Assembly (NCBI GenBank): GCA_910586015.1 | Contig: CAJUGJ010000009.1 | Span: 62,001-126,000, forward strand | Direction of reading: 5' to 3' | Length of the DNA: 64,000 nucleotides | Source of the DNA: an uncultured Lachnospiraceae bacterium | GTDB lineage: Bacteria > Bacillota > Clostridia > Lachnospirales > Lachnospiraceae | In this document: positions 36,940 to 46,128 of the stretch, one piece after another | Layout of the letters: every line of letters begins with the position of its first letter | How positions within the stretch are numbered: position 1 is the stretch's first letter | Notes under the pieces: generated by a model | Told to the model about the DNA's origin: nothing | The model's input: only the letters and a program-made list of their open reading frames with translations | Databases searched by the model: none | Translations under genes and position numbers: made by a program

Positions 36940-37561
36940 TGCCGTCCTCCTGTATAGTAATATGTATATGTTGTGCATCTAAATTATAGAAGTCTGCGAG
37001 TAGATTTTTCGTACTCAATGCCAATGGTGAAAGTTCTGATGAATTACTTTTTTCTTTCTTTTTTTCCCCAATTTCAACTACAATTTTATCGATAGCTACT
37101 TTTCTTTCTTCCTTTGTTTTTGAGGAATCTTTTTGATATCCTGCAATGACTTGTAATGATTTTAATGCACCATAATTTGCTTTTGAAAGACTGTCCTCAA
37201 ATTCTGCATCCATAGAAAGTATTGTCAAGCCTTTTTGATTTAATAGTCGTTCCGTTTGCTTTTTCAGTACTTCTTTATATTCCTCTAAAATGATTGAATT
37301 TCTAGTATCTTGTGCTCCAATTAAAGCTTCACTATTATCTTCTACTTCAAATAAATAGTCATAAGACTCTAATAAGTACCAAAACCCTTGATCTTTTCCT
37401 GAAACAGAAAGTAGCGGCTTTACAATTAAAAGAATTAGGATCATTCCAGTTACAAATCCTGCATACTTACGATAACTTGTTTTTTCAATTAACTGAAATA
37501 ATACTGTAACGGCGATAATAAAAATTAAAATATTTCTCATCCACTGATAAATAATCTCCAT
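36932..37561 (-). CDS. spoIIIAF: stage III sporulation protein AF (SpoIIIAF)
   Basis: The 209-residue protein has two N-terminal membrane helices (NILIFIIAVTVLFQLIE and YAGFVTGMILILLIVKPLL) and a soluble C-terminal domain ending in the conserved EVEIGEKK-like and LADFYNLDAQHIHITIQ region. In the family this domain has a ring-building fold related to type III secretion proteins. It sits between spoIIIAE (16 bases away) and spoIIIAG (overlap). Confidence 0.92.
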   Translation of the reverse strand: MEIIYQWMRNILIFIIAVTVLFQLIEKTSYRKYAGFVTGMILILLIVKPLLSVSGKDQGFWYLLESYDYLFEVEDNSEALIGAQDTRNSIILEEYKEVLKKQTERLLNQKGLTILSMDAEFEDSLSKANYGALKSLQVIAGYQKDSSKTKEERKVAIDKIVVEIGEKKKEKSNSSELSPLALSTKNLLADFYNLDAQHIHITIQEDGNG

Positions 37562-37577
37562 CTAGTCACCGTCCTTT

Positions 37578-38690
37578 CTAAGTGCAAGAAATTACAATAG
37601 ATAATAAAAATAAAGCCATACCAGTAAACACGGTTTTTAAAAGAAATTGTGATGCTTTTGCAAAAGATTCTAAACATGCAATTACTCTTCTATCCGCAAT
37701 CGGTTGAATGACTGCTCCACCTGCTTTATATAACAACACTCCTGCTCCGATTTTTAAAACTGGTAAAAAACAAAGAATACAAATAGCAATAACTCCTGCT
37801 GCTCCAATAGCATTTCTTAATAATGTGCCTGTACTTAGTACCGTTTCTGTAACACCTCCAAGCAATCCCCCAATTCCTGGGATTACTGAAATCCATTTCA
37901 TCATTGCTGTATTTTTTACATGATCCAAAGCTGGTGCTAACATACTTTGAATTGCACCAATTCCCATTACTACAGTAAGTAACGTTTTTAAAATCCAGCT
38001 TATTATAGTGGATAAAAGATCAGCAAATTTGGAAAGAGTGTTGTCATTTGTTAAATGATTTGCCATCATTGCCATCATATATAAATGAATAATAGGTAAT
38101 ACCACTCGAAGCAGTATTGCATCTACGATTGTAATTAGTACTAAAACAGTCTGGTAAATAACCGCGGAAGTTCCTGCTCCTGTGCTAAATGCTACCGAAA
38201 CAGAATAGACAGGAATCATAACTTTCATAAACTCTAAAAGTTGTTCCATTGTTGTTTCAGCAATTTTTGCAACTGTCATATAAGCAGTAGTTAAAATTCC
38301 ATATAAAAGAAGATAGGTTACAAAAAATCCTGTTTCTGATGCTTGACTGTTACGAAACGTATAGGAAAAATTAGTAAACAGTGCAGATAAAATGGCAACA
38401 GCTAGAATTTTTCTAAAAATATCTGTTGTATCCTGAACTTGAGACGCTGTTGACTTTTTTACTGCCTGCCAGATTGAAGAGAAAGAAATAGGTTGCTTTC
38501 CAGAAAGAACATCTGTAATATAGTCTCCAAAGTCAAAACTTTGTCCACCACTTTGATCTAATACTTCCTGAATTTTTCTATAATCTAATTCTTCCATCAT
38601 AGAACCTGTACTACCTTCAAAAGAAGCTGAAAAGCAAGGTAAAAAAGGTTCAAAGTAAATAAAAATGAAAACAAGAATGAAAACTTTCAT
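37578..38690 (-). CDS. spoIIIAE: stage III sporulation protein AE (SpoIIIAE)
   Basis: This polytopic membrane protein has 370 residues, a likely cleaved signal peptide (MKVFILVFIFIYFEPFLPCF) and seven or so hydrophobic segments, with the family pattern ILAVAILSALFTNFSYTF and VIPGIGGLLGGVTETVLSTG. It belongs to the mother-cell complex that feeds the engulfed forespore and keeps sigma-G active; the channel role is known from B. subtilis. It is 23 bases after spoIIIAD. Confidence 0.94.
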   Translation of the reverse strand: MKVFILVFIFIYFEPFLPCFSASFEGSTGSMMEELDYRKIQEVLDQSGGQSFDFGDYITDVLSGKQPISFSSIWQAVKKSTASQVQDTTDIFRKILAVAILSALFTNFSYTFRNSQASETGFFVTYLLLYGILTTAYMTVAKIAETTMEQLLEFMKVMIPVYSVSVAFSTGAGTSAVIYQTVLVLITIVDAILLRVVLPIIHLYMMAMMANHLTNDNTLSKFADLLSTIISWILKTLLTVVMGIGAIQSMLAPALDHVKNTAMMKWISVIPGIGGLLGGVTETVLSTGTLLRNAIGAAGVIAICILCFLPVLKIGAGVLLYKAGGAVIQPIADRRVIACLESFAKASQFLLKTVFTGMALFLLSIVISCT

Positions 38691-38713
38691 TTATTTGTTC
38701 CTTCCAAAAATAT

Positions 38714-39094
38714 TTATCGAAAGAGCCTTCCTATGGTATCAAATAGTGCCATTAAAATAGGCAGACTAACCGCTAAAATAGATAGCTTTCCAACAAATTC
38801 AATCTGACCAGCAATTGCTCCATATCCAGCATCTCTGCAAAGATTTGCAGAAAATTCAGAAACATAAGTAATTCCAATAATCTTAAGCAAAATTTGTATG
38901 TATTCTTTATTTACTCCGATTTCTTCTTGAATTCGATTGAAAACAGCTAAAATCGAACTTAATTTTCCAACCCCAAATGTAAAAATTAAAATTCCTGCTA
39001 CTATACTAATAAATAGTCCATATTCTGTTTTTCCGTTTCGAAATAGCATAGCCACAAATACTGCGGCAATCCCAATTAAAGCAATTTTAATCAT
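38714..39094 (-). CDS. spoIIIAD: stage III sporulation protein AD (SpoIIIAD)
   Basis: The 126-residue membrane protein has about four helices and the signature YIQILLKIIGITYVSEFSANLCRDAGYGAIAGQIEFVGK. That stretch and the length identify SpoIIIAD. It resembles small export-gate proteins. It is 30 bases after spoIIIAC. Confidence 0.94.
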   Translation of the reverse strand: MIKIALIGIAAVFVAMLFRNGKTEYGLFISIVAGILIFTFGVGKLSSILAVFNRIQEEIGVNKEYIQILLKIIGITYVSEFSANLCRDAGYGAIAGQIEFVGKLSILAVSLPILMALFDTIGRLFR

Positions 39095-39124
39095 CCACTT
39101 TTTCTCCTTTCTGGTCTTAATGTA

Positions 39125-39319
39125 TTATAGAGAAAAAAGGTTCTGAATCGTCTGAAACAGTTCTGCAATATAGGGAAGAATCCAAAACAATACCAAAATC
39201 AATCCGGCTAAACTAGCTAAAAATGCCTGATCTTCTCTTCCGGAATGTTTTAAGACTTGGTTGAGTACGGAAACTAAAATACCGACTGCTGCTATTTTAA
39301 AAATTAAATTAATTGTCAT
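39125..39319 (-). CDS. spoIIIAC: stage III sporulation protein AC (SpoIIIAC)
   Basis: This is a small membrane protein of 64 residues with two helices (NLIFKIAAVGILVSVLNQVL and AFLASLAGLILVLFWILPYI) joined by the conserved KHSGREDQ. Length and motif fit SpoIIIAC exactly. It lies between spoIIIAB and spoIIIAD on the same strand. Confidence 0.94.
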   Translation of the reverse strand: MTINLIFKIAAVGILVSVLNQVLKHSGREDQAFLASLAGLILVLFWILPYIAELFQTIQNLFSL

Positions 39320-39333
39320 GCCATTCCTCCGGT

Positions 39334-39855
39334 TTACAAAATAATAATAACCAAAAATATTCCGGTCAAAATCCCAAGGCTTTTATACAGCCGTTTTTTT
39401 TCCTTTCCAATAGTTTCTAATTCCTTTAGAGTTTGCTCAACCTGTGTCAAAAATAGATCGATTGTAGCAAGCTGCATTTCCTTATCTAAATATCCTAATG
39501 ATTCTCCTAATTGATGTAAAAACAGTTTGTCCTGTTTTGTTAAAGAGGTTACACTTAATTTTTCTTCACACGCACTCCAAATTTGTAACATACTCTCTCC
39601 ACTGCGTTCTGAAAGCTTTTTAGAAATTTCAGACAAAAATGGTTGTAGTCTTCCATCATGTCGTTTTGCTATATGCTCTAATGCCTCTGGTAGTGCAGTC
39701 ATAGCATATCGAATTTCTCCTCGTAACTGAAGTGCCATTGTCTTTAAAGAATTCAAATCTTCCTGTCTGTGTTCAAACTCTTTTGCGTATAAAAAACCAA
39801 TTCCACTTGTAGAACAAAAAATCAATATACATCCTACTAATTTCATAATAAACAT
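39334..39855 (-). CDS. spoIIIAB: stage III sporulation protein AB (SpoIIIAB)
   Basis: The 173-residue protein has hydrophobic segments at both ends (KLVGCILIFCSTSGIGFLYA and LGILTGIFLVIIIL) and a helical cytoplasmic middle with the family motif LKTMALQLRGEIRYAMTALPEAL and SLGYLDKEMQ. It resembles type II secretion system F-type domains. GGAAGG precedes the ATG at 39855; a second in-frame ATG at codon 4 is possible. Confidence 0.93.
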   Translation of the reverse strand: MFIMKLVGCILIFCSTSGIGFLYAKEFEHRQEDLNSLKTMALQLRGEIRYAMTALPEALEHIAKRHDGRLQPFLSEISKKLSERSGESMLQIWSACEEKLSVTSLTKQDKLFLHQLGESLGYLDKEMQLATIDLFLTQVEQTLKELETIGKEKKRLYKSLGILTGIFLVIIIL

Positions 39856-39899
39856 ATTACACCTTCCAATCTGCCGTTATACAGCAAATGATTACTGTG

Positions 39900-40862
39900 T
39901 CAGGTTTTATCGGAATATAATAAACTCCCCCTTTCGTCAAAAATCTCTTCTACACGTCCTACATAGTCTCGATTACTTAATATAATATAGCGTTCAAATA
40001 ACTTATATTTAACTAAATCTCCCAAAAAAGGTTTTCCTTTAACCTCGTCCATATTTCTTCCATGTACAGTTGCAAGTAGTCTGCATCCACAATTTGCTGC
40101 ATAGTGAATTGCTTCTACATCTTCTGCTAAACCAATTTCATCTACTGCAATTACTTGTGGAGTCATGGATCGTATCATTAACATCATTCCCTGTGCTTTT
40201 GGACAGCAATCTAACACATCTGTACGAATCCCTAAATCATTTTGTGGTCGTCCCATATAACATGCACCTATCTCAGAACGCTCGTCTACTACTGCTACCT
40301 GCATTCCTTCATATCGTTTTCCACAAAATACAACCCCATTGGAAAGCTGGCGTATCATATCTCTTAACAGGGTTGTCTTTCCACATCCTGGTGGAGAAAT
40401 AATCAGTGTATGTGCCAATTCTTCTTGATTTAAAACAAAGGGAAGAACATGGTTTGCACACCCTTTTTTTTGGTGAGCTAAGCGAATATGAATAAAAGAA
40501 ATATGTTTCATACTCTTAATTCTTCCTTCCTCCATAATTACTTTTCCTGCAATTCCAATCCGATGTCCTCCTGCTACTGTTAAAAATCCCTGTCGTACTT
40601 CCTCTTCAAAAGCATAGAGAGAATAATTGCTGATATATTCCATTGTTTCTTTTAATTCTGCACCGGTTATCATAAATGCACTGGTTTCTTGTGTGGTCAG
40701 TCCATTCTTTTGATTTACAAAAAATTCTTTATTATCATAACATACCAACAAAGGAGCATTTACTCTCAAACGAATTTCTTGCAATTTTTCATAATCAAAA
40801 GACAATCCTGAAAATAATGTTCTTAACTTTACAGAAAAGATCTTTAACAATTCCTCTTTCAT
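39900..40862 (-). CDS. spoIIIAA: stage III sporulation ATPase SpoIIIAA
   Basis: This is the putative motor ATPase of the sporulation secretion-like complex. It has 320 residues with Walker A SPPGCGKTTLLRDMIRQL (about 151), the following DERSEIG motif, Walker B region VIAVDEIG and ATVHGR. It is related to type II/IV secretion ATPases, though much shorter. It is the first gene of the eight-gene operon. A sigma-E-like promoter lies 43-70 bases upstream, as expected for mother-cell expression. Confidence 0.95.
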   Translation of the reverse strand: MKEELLKIFSVKLRTLFSGLSFDYEKLQEIRLRVNAPLLVCYDNKEFFVNQKNGLTTQETSAFMITGAELKETMEYISNYSLYAFEEEVRQGFLTVAGGHRIGIAGKVIMEEGRIKSMKHISFIHIRLAHQKKGCANHVLPFVLNQEELAHTLIISPPGCGKTTLLRDMIRQLSNGVVFCGKRYEGMQVAVVDERSEIGACYMGRPQNDLGIRTDVLDCCPKAQGMMLMIRSMTPQVIAVDEIGLAEDVEAIHYAANCGCRLLATVHGRNMDEVKGKPFLGDLVKYKLFERYIILSNRDYVGRVEEIFDERGSLLYSDKT

Positions 40863-40904
40863 TCATATCCTCATTTCTAAATTATATGCTTGTCTTGTTA
40901 TTGC

Positions 40905-40932
40905 AATATATGATCTTGCTTTTAAAATATGA
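40905..40932 (-). promoter_or_regulatory. predicted sigma-E promoter of the spoIIIA operon
   Basis: On the minus strand TCATATT (40932..40926) is followed after 13 bases by CATATATT (40912..40905). Both are close to the sigma-E consensus (KMATATT and CATAYAHT with 13-15 bases between). The operon is known to be sigma-E controlled in B. subtilis. Confidence 0.65.
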
Positions 40933-41020
40933 CCAACAAGAATTTGATTTCTGAATTTCTTGCATTTTTGTGTGATCCCATGTAAAATAAGTTCGATATC
41001 ATTATTTAGGAGGATAGATT

Positions 41021-41788
41021 ATGCAGTATGGTCTTATTGGAGAAAAACTCTCTCATAGTTATTCTAAAATAATCCATGAACAGATAGGAGAATATTCCTA
41101 TGAACTTCATCCACTTAGTAAAGAAGAATTTTCAGACTTTATGGAACGCAAAGAATTTCTTGGAATTAATGTGACAATTCCTTATAAAAAAGCAGTGATT
41201 CCATATCTCTCTCACATAGATGACAGAGCTAAGGCGATTGGAGCAGTGAATACGATTGTAAATCGAAATGGACAACTTTTTGGATATAATACAGATTATA
41301 ATGGATTAGTTTATACAGTAGAAAAAAACCTCATTCCAATCCGTGAAAAAAAAGTATTGGTTTTAGGCAATGGTGGTGCATCTATGGCAGTATCTGCTAT
41401 GCTTTATGCACAGTCTGTTCGTGAAGTCTATACAGTAAAATATAAAAAAGAACCTAATGTTTTAACATATGAAGAAGCAAAAGAGCTTCATTCTGATGCA
41501 GATGTTATTATTAATACCAGTCCTGTTGGTATGTATCCAAACATAGATGCTTCTCCGATTGATCTTACCCCATATCATTCTCTGTCCGCTGTATTTGATC
41601 TTATTTTTAATCCCTTAAAAACGAAATTTATTTTACAGGCAGAATCCATGGGTATTCCTGCTTTTAATGGACTTGAAATGCTTGTTGTACAAGCAAAGTA
41701 TGCTGCCGAGTATTTTATGGATACCAAAATTTCAGATGAGATTATTGAACCAATTCTTAAAAAAGTGATTTCTAAATTAGATTTATAA
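41021..41788 (+). CDS. aroE: shikimate dehydrogenase
   Basis: The enzyme reduces 3-dehydroshikimate to shikimate with NADPH. The 255-residue protein has the substrate motif IGEKLSHSYSKIIH, the catalytic lysine in NVTIPYKKAV (about 60), GAVNTI, the NADPH loop VLGNGGASMAV (about 120) and NTSPVGMYPN. It is somewhat shorter than typical AroE (about 270-290). TTAGGAGGATAG precedes the ATG. It is divergent from spoIIIAA. aroK, the next pathway enzyme, lies 3 kb away on the other strand. Confidence 0.93.
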   Translation: MQYGLIGEKLSHSYSKIIHEQIGEYSYELHPLSKEEFSDFMERKEFLGINVTIPYKKAVIPYLSHIDDRAKAIGAVNTIVNRNGQLFGYNTDYNGLVYTVEKNLIPIREKKVLVLGNGGASMAVSAMLYAQSVREVYTVKYKKEPNVLTYEEAKELHSDADVIINTSPVGMYPNIDASPIDLTPYHSLSAVFDLIFNPLKTKFILQAESMGIPAFNGLEMLVVQAKYAAEYFMDTKISDEIIEPILKKVISKLDL

Positions 41789-41800
41789 TTTTTCATAGAA

Positions 41801-41840
41801 AAAAGAGATGTTACAGATAAAATCTTGCAACATCTCTTTT
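41801..41840. terminator. bidirectional terminator between aroE and the phosphoesterase gene
   Basis: The perfect 12-bp stem AAAAGAGATGTT / AACATCTCTTTT lies between the two convergent stop codons. The A-rich start and T-rich end make it an intrinsic terminator in both directions. Confidence 0.85.
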
Positions 41841-41841
41841 A

Positions 41842-43020
41842 CTATTTTCCTGAAAAAGTTAAATTTAAAACTACTATTTCACTGTCACTTGCCACACGAC
41901 ATGGAGGTCCCCAAAATCCTGCTCCCGAAGTAACAACAATATTGGTATCTCCATCTTTTGAATAACCATAAGTATACTTTGCCGTCAGCCCTACAATCAA
42001 ATTTCCCGGAAATACCTGTCCATTGTGAGTATGTCCACACATAAGCAAATCGACTCCTGCCTGTTTTGCTTCCTCTTCTGCCTGTGGCTGATGATCGAGT
42101 AAAAGGATAGGAAGTGTATCTGACTGTCCTATTATTTCTGAGATACTATCACGAACTGCCATTTTATTTCCCAATGGTCGTCGATCTTTTCTGCCTGCAA
42201 TAATAAAAGAATTTGCTACAGTTACTGCTTCATCTTCTAATAGATGAATATTTGCCTGTTTTAAAAATGCAGCTATCTTTTCATGTCCTAGATTTCCTTC
42301 TCCTTGAAAAAGTCCATCAATATCATGATTTCCAAGACAAGCATAAACCCCATAGACAGATTCTAATTTAGAAAATAATTCTGCTGTTTCTTCTGGATTT
42401 TTGAGTGCTTCATAATCATTATCAAAAATATCTCCTGCAATACAAATTACATCTGCTTGTAGAGAATTGATTTCTGTAACCAGTTGTTTTACAAAATTTT
42501 TATCTAACATAGATCCTAAATGAAGATCCGAAATTAATATCACTTTCAGTTCTGAAAGAGGACTGTTTGCTTTTAGGGAAATAGAATATTCTTTTACTTT
42601 TAGATCTCTTGCGTGATATAGACCATATCCTGTTACTAATATTGCTAATCCTAAAGTAATTCCAGCTAAAATTTTTTTCCAGCCTTCCATTGTATTGTTT
42701 CTTTTCTTAATTTTCCAAACTATCAGTTTACTAATTCCCCAAACACACTCAAAACTTAAACAAAATAAAAGTAGATATAAAAAAGCTGCCATACAAACAA
42801 AACCAAAATTTCGTATTTCTTTCATTACTCCTATTCCCCGTAAAAGAAATGAACCGATAATGGGAATAAGAAAAATAATATAACCTATTTTTTCTAATCG
42901 CTTTCCCTGCTTTCCTATTTTGGGGAACAAGGTATTTATAAGAGAAATTGTTCTTGCCCCTGTATAAAAAGCAACTGCGATTATAAAAATGAACATAATA
43001 ATCCACATTTTAATCCCCAT
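41842..43020 (-). CDS. membrane-anchored calcineurin-like metallophosphoesterase (YkuE-like)
   Basis: The 392-residue protein has four N-terminal hydrophobic segments (about 1-150), then a metal-dependent phosphoesterase domain with the complete motif set DLHLGS (about 167), GDIFDND, LGNHDID and CGHTHNGQVFP. YkuE-type enzymes have been proposed to act on lipids or wall precursors at the membrane; the substrate here is unknown. It is transcribed toward aroE and ends at the shared terminator. Confidence 0.85.
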   Translation of the reverse strand: MGIKMWIIMFIFIIAVAFYTGARTISLINTLFPKIGKQGKRLEKIGYIIFLIPIIGSFLLRGIGVMKEIRNFGFVCMAAFLYLLLFCLSFECVWGISKLIVWKIKKRNNTMEGWKKILAGITLGLAILVTGYGLYHARDLKVKEYSISLKANSPLSELKVILISDLHLGSMLDKNFVKQLVTEINSLQADVICIAGDIFDNDYEALKNPEETAELFSKLESVYGVYACLGNHDIDGLFQGEGNLGHEKIAAFLKQANIHLLEDEAVTVANSFIIAGRKDRRPLGNKMAVRDSISEIIGQSDTLPILLLDHQPQAEEEAKQAGVDLLMCGHTHNGQVFPGNLIVGLTAKYTYGYSKDGDTNIVVTSGAGFWGPPCRVASDSEIVVLNLTFSGK

Positions 43021-43076
43021 TCTAGAGCGTACGCTCCAGCCAAATAGTGCTTTTTTATTTAGTTAGTTAGAAAAGG

Positions 43077-43146
43077 GACTGCCACAGGATCGGTGTCAAA
43101 AACTATACTTTAAACTATGGTTTTTGACACCGATCCTGCGGCAGTC
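43077..43146 (-). terminator. very long hairpin downstream of efp
   Basis: GACTGCC(A)CAGGATCGGTGT and its continuation through CAAAAAC pair with the complementary right arm over about 27 of 28 positions, closing a small loop. The hairpin begins 30 bases after the efp stop and ends about 57 bases before the next gene. It is longer than a usual terminator and looks like a copied palindromic unit also used as a terminator. The sequence is GC-rich against its surroundings. Confidence 0.65.
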
Positions 43147-43176
43147 TCTCAATTTTACTATAATTTAATAAAAATA

Positions 43177-43734
43177 TTATACCCGCTTCATATACTCTCC
43201 GGTTCTGGTATCAATTTGAATCTTTTCTCCTTGATTTACAAATAGCGGAACATATACTAAAGCACCTGTTTCTACAGTAGCTGGCTTTGTTGCTCCCTGT
43301 GCAGTATCTCCTTTAAAGCCTGGTTCTGTATCTGTAATTTCTAATTCTACAAACAGTGGTGGTTCAATTGCAAAAACCTGTCCCTGATGAGAAAGCATTT
43401 TTACCATTTCATTTTCTTTTACAAATTTTAAAGAATCTCCGACCTGATCTGGAGTCATAGCAATTTGATCAAATGTTTCTGTATTCATAAAATGAAATAA
43501 ATCACCATCCGAATATAAATACTGCATATCATTTCTTTCAATATGAGCTTGTGGATATTTTTCTGTTGGACGGAATGTTTTCTCTACTACACCTCCATTT
43601 TTAATATCCTTTAACTTTGTACGAACAAATGCAGCACCTTTTCCTGGCTTTACATGCTGAAATTCAATAACCTGATAAACCACATTATCAATTTCAAGTG
43701 TAAGTCCATTTCTAAAATCACCTGCAGAAACCAT
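43177..43734 (-). CDS. efp: translation elongation factor P
   Basis: EF-P relieves ribosome stalling at polyproline stretches. The 185 residues show three beta domains: the N-terminal KOW-like domain with the loop FQHVKPGKGAAFVR carrying the lysine that is often modified, ERNDMQYLYSDGDLFHFMN in domain II and the C-terminal signature IQIDTRTGEYMKRV. The likely clients are proline-rich proteins such as the Thr/Pro linker of PrkC (inference). It is 81 bases after pepP, and ends before the long hairpin. Confidence 0.96.
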   Translation of the reverse strand: MVSAGDFRNGLTLEIDNVVYQVIEFQHVKPGKGAAFVRTKLKDIKNGGVVEKTFRPTEKYPQAHIERNDMQYLYSDGDLFHFMNTETFDQIAMTPDQVGDSLKFVKENEMVKMLSHQGQVFAIEPPLFVELEITDTEPGFKGDTAQGATKPATVETGALVYVPLFVNQGEKIQIDTRTGEYMKRV

Positions 43735-43815
43735 AAAAAATCCTCCTTAGAATAAACTAAACAATAGTTTATATGATATAGTCAAAATTTTCAACTCTTT
43801 TTTTAATTTTCTTTT

Positions 43816-44883
43816 TTATATTTCAATTAATTCTTTCTTAGAATGAGCAAAGTTTTCACAACCACTTTCTGTAATTGCTACAAGATCTTCAATACGAACG
43901 CCACCAAAATCTTTAATGTAAATTCCTGGTTCTACTGTCATTGTCATTCCAGCAGTTACTATTCGTTCTTCTGCCATAGAAGCTCTTGGCATTTCATGAA
44001 TAAATAATCCTACACTATGTCCCAATCCATGTCCAAAACAATCCCCATATCCTGCTTCAGAAATGATATCTCTTGCAATTTTATCAATTTCTTTTCCCTT
44101 CATTCCAGCTTTGATCTGAGAGAGAACTGCAAGTTGTGCTTTTAAAACAGTCGAGTAGATCTCTTTTTGTTTTTGACTTGCAGTTCCAACAACAATTGTT
44201 CTTGTCATATCAGAACAGTATCCATTATAAATGCAGCCAAAATCCATTGTTACAAAATCACCCTGTTCTATTTTCTTTTTTGATGGCACAGCATGAGGAA
44301 GTGATGAATTAACTCCTGACGCTACAATAGAAGAAAAGGAAAGTCCTTCTGCACCTTTTAGCTTCATTGTATATTCTAATTTTGCAGCAACTTCAAGTTC
44401 AGTAACTCCCGGATGAATAAAGTCTAAAATTTCAGAAAATGCTAAATCTCCAATATGTTCTGCCATTTTAATATTTTCTAGTTCTTCTGGAGTTTTTATC
44501 ATACGTAGTTCTTCTAGTTCACTTCCAATAGAAACGAGATCTATTCCCTTTAATTCCTTTTGGTACCTTTCATAACTAGAATATATCATTTCGTTTGCCT
44601 CAAATAGCAGTATATGAATACCATCTTTTTTTGCCAATTCTGCTACTGTCTTAGCATAACCACTTTTTGCAATATCGATTGCCTGAAATTCTTTTGCCTG
44701 ATCTTGAACTTGATAAATATATCGAAAGTCTGTGAGTATTGCTTTGGTCTTATCTGATAAATATACAATACCAGTATCTCCTGTATAACCAGTGATATAC
44801 CTCATATTATAACGATTTAAAATTAGAACTGCATCTGCTCCTTTTTCTTTTACAACATTTAATGCTTTTTCATAAATTTTCAT
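43816..44883 (-). CDS. pepP: Xaa-Pro aminopeptidase (M24 family)
   Basis: This enzyme removes N-terminal residues before proline. It has about 355 residues: an N-terminal creatinase-like domain and a pita-bread C-terminal domain with all five metal ligands. They are in MDFGCIYNGYCSDMTRT, CFGHGLGHSVGLFIHE, MTVEPGIYI and VRIEDL. ATG 44883 is preferred over 44895, since GAGG stands six bases before it. The pairing with efp is common in Firmicutes, and both deal with proline-containing peptides. aroK lies upstream at 24 bases. Confidence 0.93.
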   Translation of the reverse strand: MKIYEKALNVVKEKGADAVLILNRYNMRYITGYTGDTGIVYLSDKTKAILTDFRYIYQVQDQAKEFQAIDIAKSGYAKTVAELAKKDGIHILLFEANEMIYSSYERYQKELKGIDLVSIGSELEELRMIKTPEELENIKMAEHIGDLAFSEILDFIHPGVTELEVAAKLEYTMKLKGAEGLSFSSIVASGVNSSLPHAVPSKKKIEQGDFVTMDFGCIYNGYCSDMTRTIVVGTASQKQKEIYSTVLKAQLAVLSQIKAGMKGKEIDKIARDIISEAGYGDCFGHGLGHSVGLFIHEMPRASMAEERIVTAGMTMTVEPGIYIKDFGGVRIEDLVAITESGCENFAHSKKELIEI

Positions 44884-44907
44884 ATTTAGCCTCATTTCTA
44901 TTTTCTT

Positions 44908-45432
44908 TTATTTTTTGTATAATTGTTCTATTTTTTGAATAATCTCATAAAAAGATTGATGATCTGCAAGAATAATTTCATCTGCTACTGCTTCATATTT
45001 TGGAATTCTTTCTTCTAATAATGTATCGATCCTTTCTTCTTTATCCGTTTGATTAAGAAGTGGTCTTGTAGTATCTTCAGAAAGTCTTGTCAATGTAGTT
45101 TCCCGATTGGTCTTTAAATAAAAAATTTTGCCTATCTTTTTTAGCAGAACAGTATTCTCTTTTCGAAGTGGCAGACCTCCTCCAGTTGCAATTATCGTTT
45201 TTGTTACAGTATCACTAAGTCTTTTTAAGAGAGCCGTTTCCATTTCGCGAAACTTTTCCTCTCCCTCTTTTTCAAAAATAGTTGAAATAGAAGCTCCATA
45301 CTCGGTTTCAATCATCTGATCGGTATCTATAAAATGATATCCCCATTCTTTAGAAAGTCTCGTTCCAACGCTTGTTTTTCCAGAACCCATAAATCCAATC
45401 AAAATGATATTTTTTTTTCCCTCTTCGCTCAT
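44908..45432 (-). CDS. aroK: shikimate kinase
   Basis: The enzyme phosphorylates shikimate using ATP. The 174-residue P-loop kinase has Walker A GFMGSGKTSVG (about 14), DTDQMIE with substrate-binding Asp, EKFREMET with Arg, GGGLPLR for shikimate contacts and the lid RPLLNQ. It directly abuts yqeG. It works just after AroE, encoded 3 kb away. Confidence 0.94.
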   Translation of the reverse strand: MSEEGKKNIILIGFMGSGKTSVGTRLSKEWGYHFIDTDQMIETEYGASISTIFEKEGEEKFREMETALLKRLSDTVTKTIIATGGGLPLRKENTVLLKKIGKIFYLKTNRETTLTRLSEDTTRPLLNQTDKEERIDTLLEERIPKYEAVADEIILADHQSFYEIIQKIEQLYKK

Positions 45433-45963
45433 TTAAATACCTCCTTTATTTTGCTGCTTTGAGGAATTTCTTATAGATTTTTTGTAAAAGTATAATACAA
45501 TTTTTTCTAAATAACGTTTCAAAACAATTTGAATCTCTTCTTTTTTATTAATTGGTTTCACTAAAATAGAGTAAATTCCTGCACGATTTGCACCATAAAT
45601 ATCTGTAAAAATTTGATCTCCAATAAAAATAGTTGTTTTTTTTGTACCATTCATTCGTTTCAGTGCTTTTAGATAACTGTCTTTTAACGGCTTTTTTGCA
45701 TGAAAGATATAGTCTACCTGAATTTTTTCATTAAATCTCTTAACTCGTTCTTCTTTATTATTAGAAAGTAGACAGATTCGAAATCCTAGAGCTTTTAGTT
45801 TCTTAAATAATTCTATCGATGACTCATTTGCATCTGCTCCATGTTCTACTAATGTATTATCAATATCAAATAACAATCCACGATATCCTAAATGATAAAG
45901 CTTTTGAAAATCAATTTGATATGCAGATTTTACATATTCTTTTGGATAAAACTTTTGAAACAT
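45433..45963 (-). CDS. yqeG: YqeG family HAD IIIA-type phosphatase
   Basis: The 176-residue HAD-fold phosphatase has motif I FDIDNTLVEHG (about 35), motif II LLSNN, the lysine in HAKKPLKDSYL and the motif III GDQIFTDIYGANRAG. Homologues act on phosphatidylglycerophosphate (the yeast Gep4/plant relatives) or unknown substrates, so the role in phospholipid synthesis is possible but unproven. A basic C-terminal tail (KIVLYFYKKSIRNSSKQQNK) could touch membranes. It leads the aroK-pepP-efp cluster. Confidence 0.88.
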   Translation of the reverse strand: MFQKFYPKEYVKSAYQIDFQKLYHLGYRGLLFDIDNTLVEHGADANESSIELFKKLKALGFRICLLSNNKEERVKRFNEKIQVDYIFHAKKPLKDSYLKALKRMNGTKKTTIFIGDQIFTDIYGANRAGIYSILVKPINKKEEIQIVLKRYLEKIVLYFYKKSIRNSSKQQNKGGI

Positions 45964-46128
45964 ACTGCCTCATTTCTGTTTCTGCTATTGGAAACTTTCA
46001 ATTTACCATCTTTTATCTATTATAGCGAAGCTTTATAAGATATTCAAGCACCTTACAGGAAAAACTTTTATTACTTTTACATTTGCACATTTTTTTTGTT
46101 TTATTATTGAAAATATACAATAAAAGAC

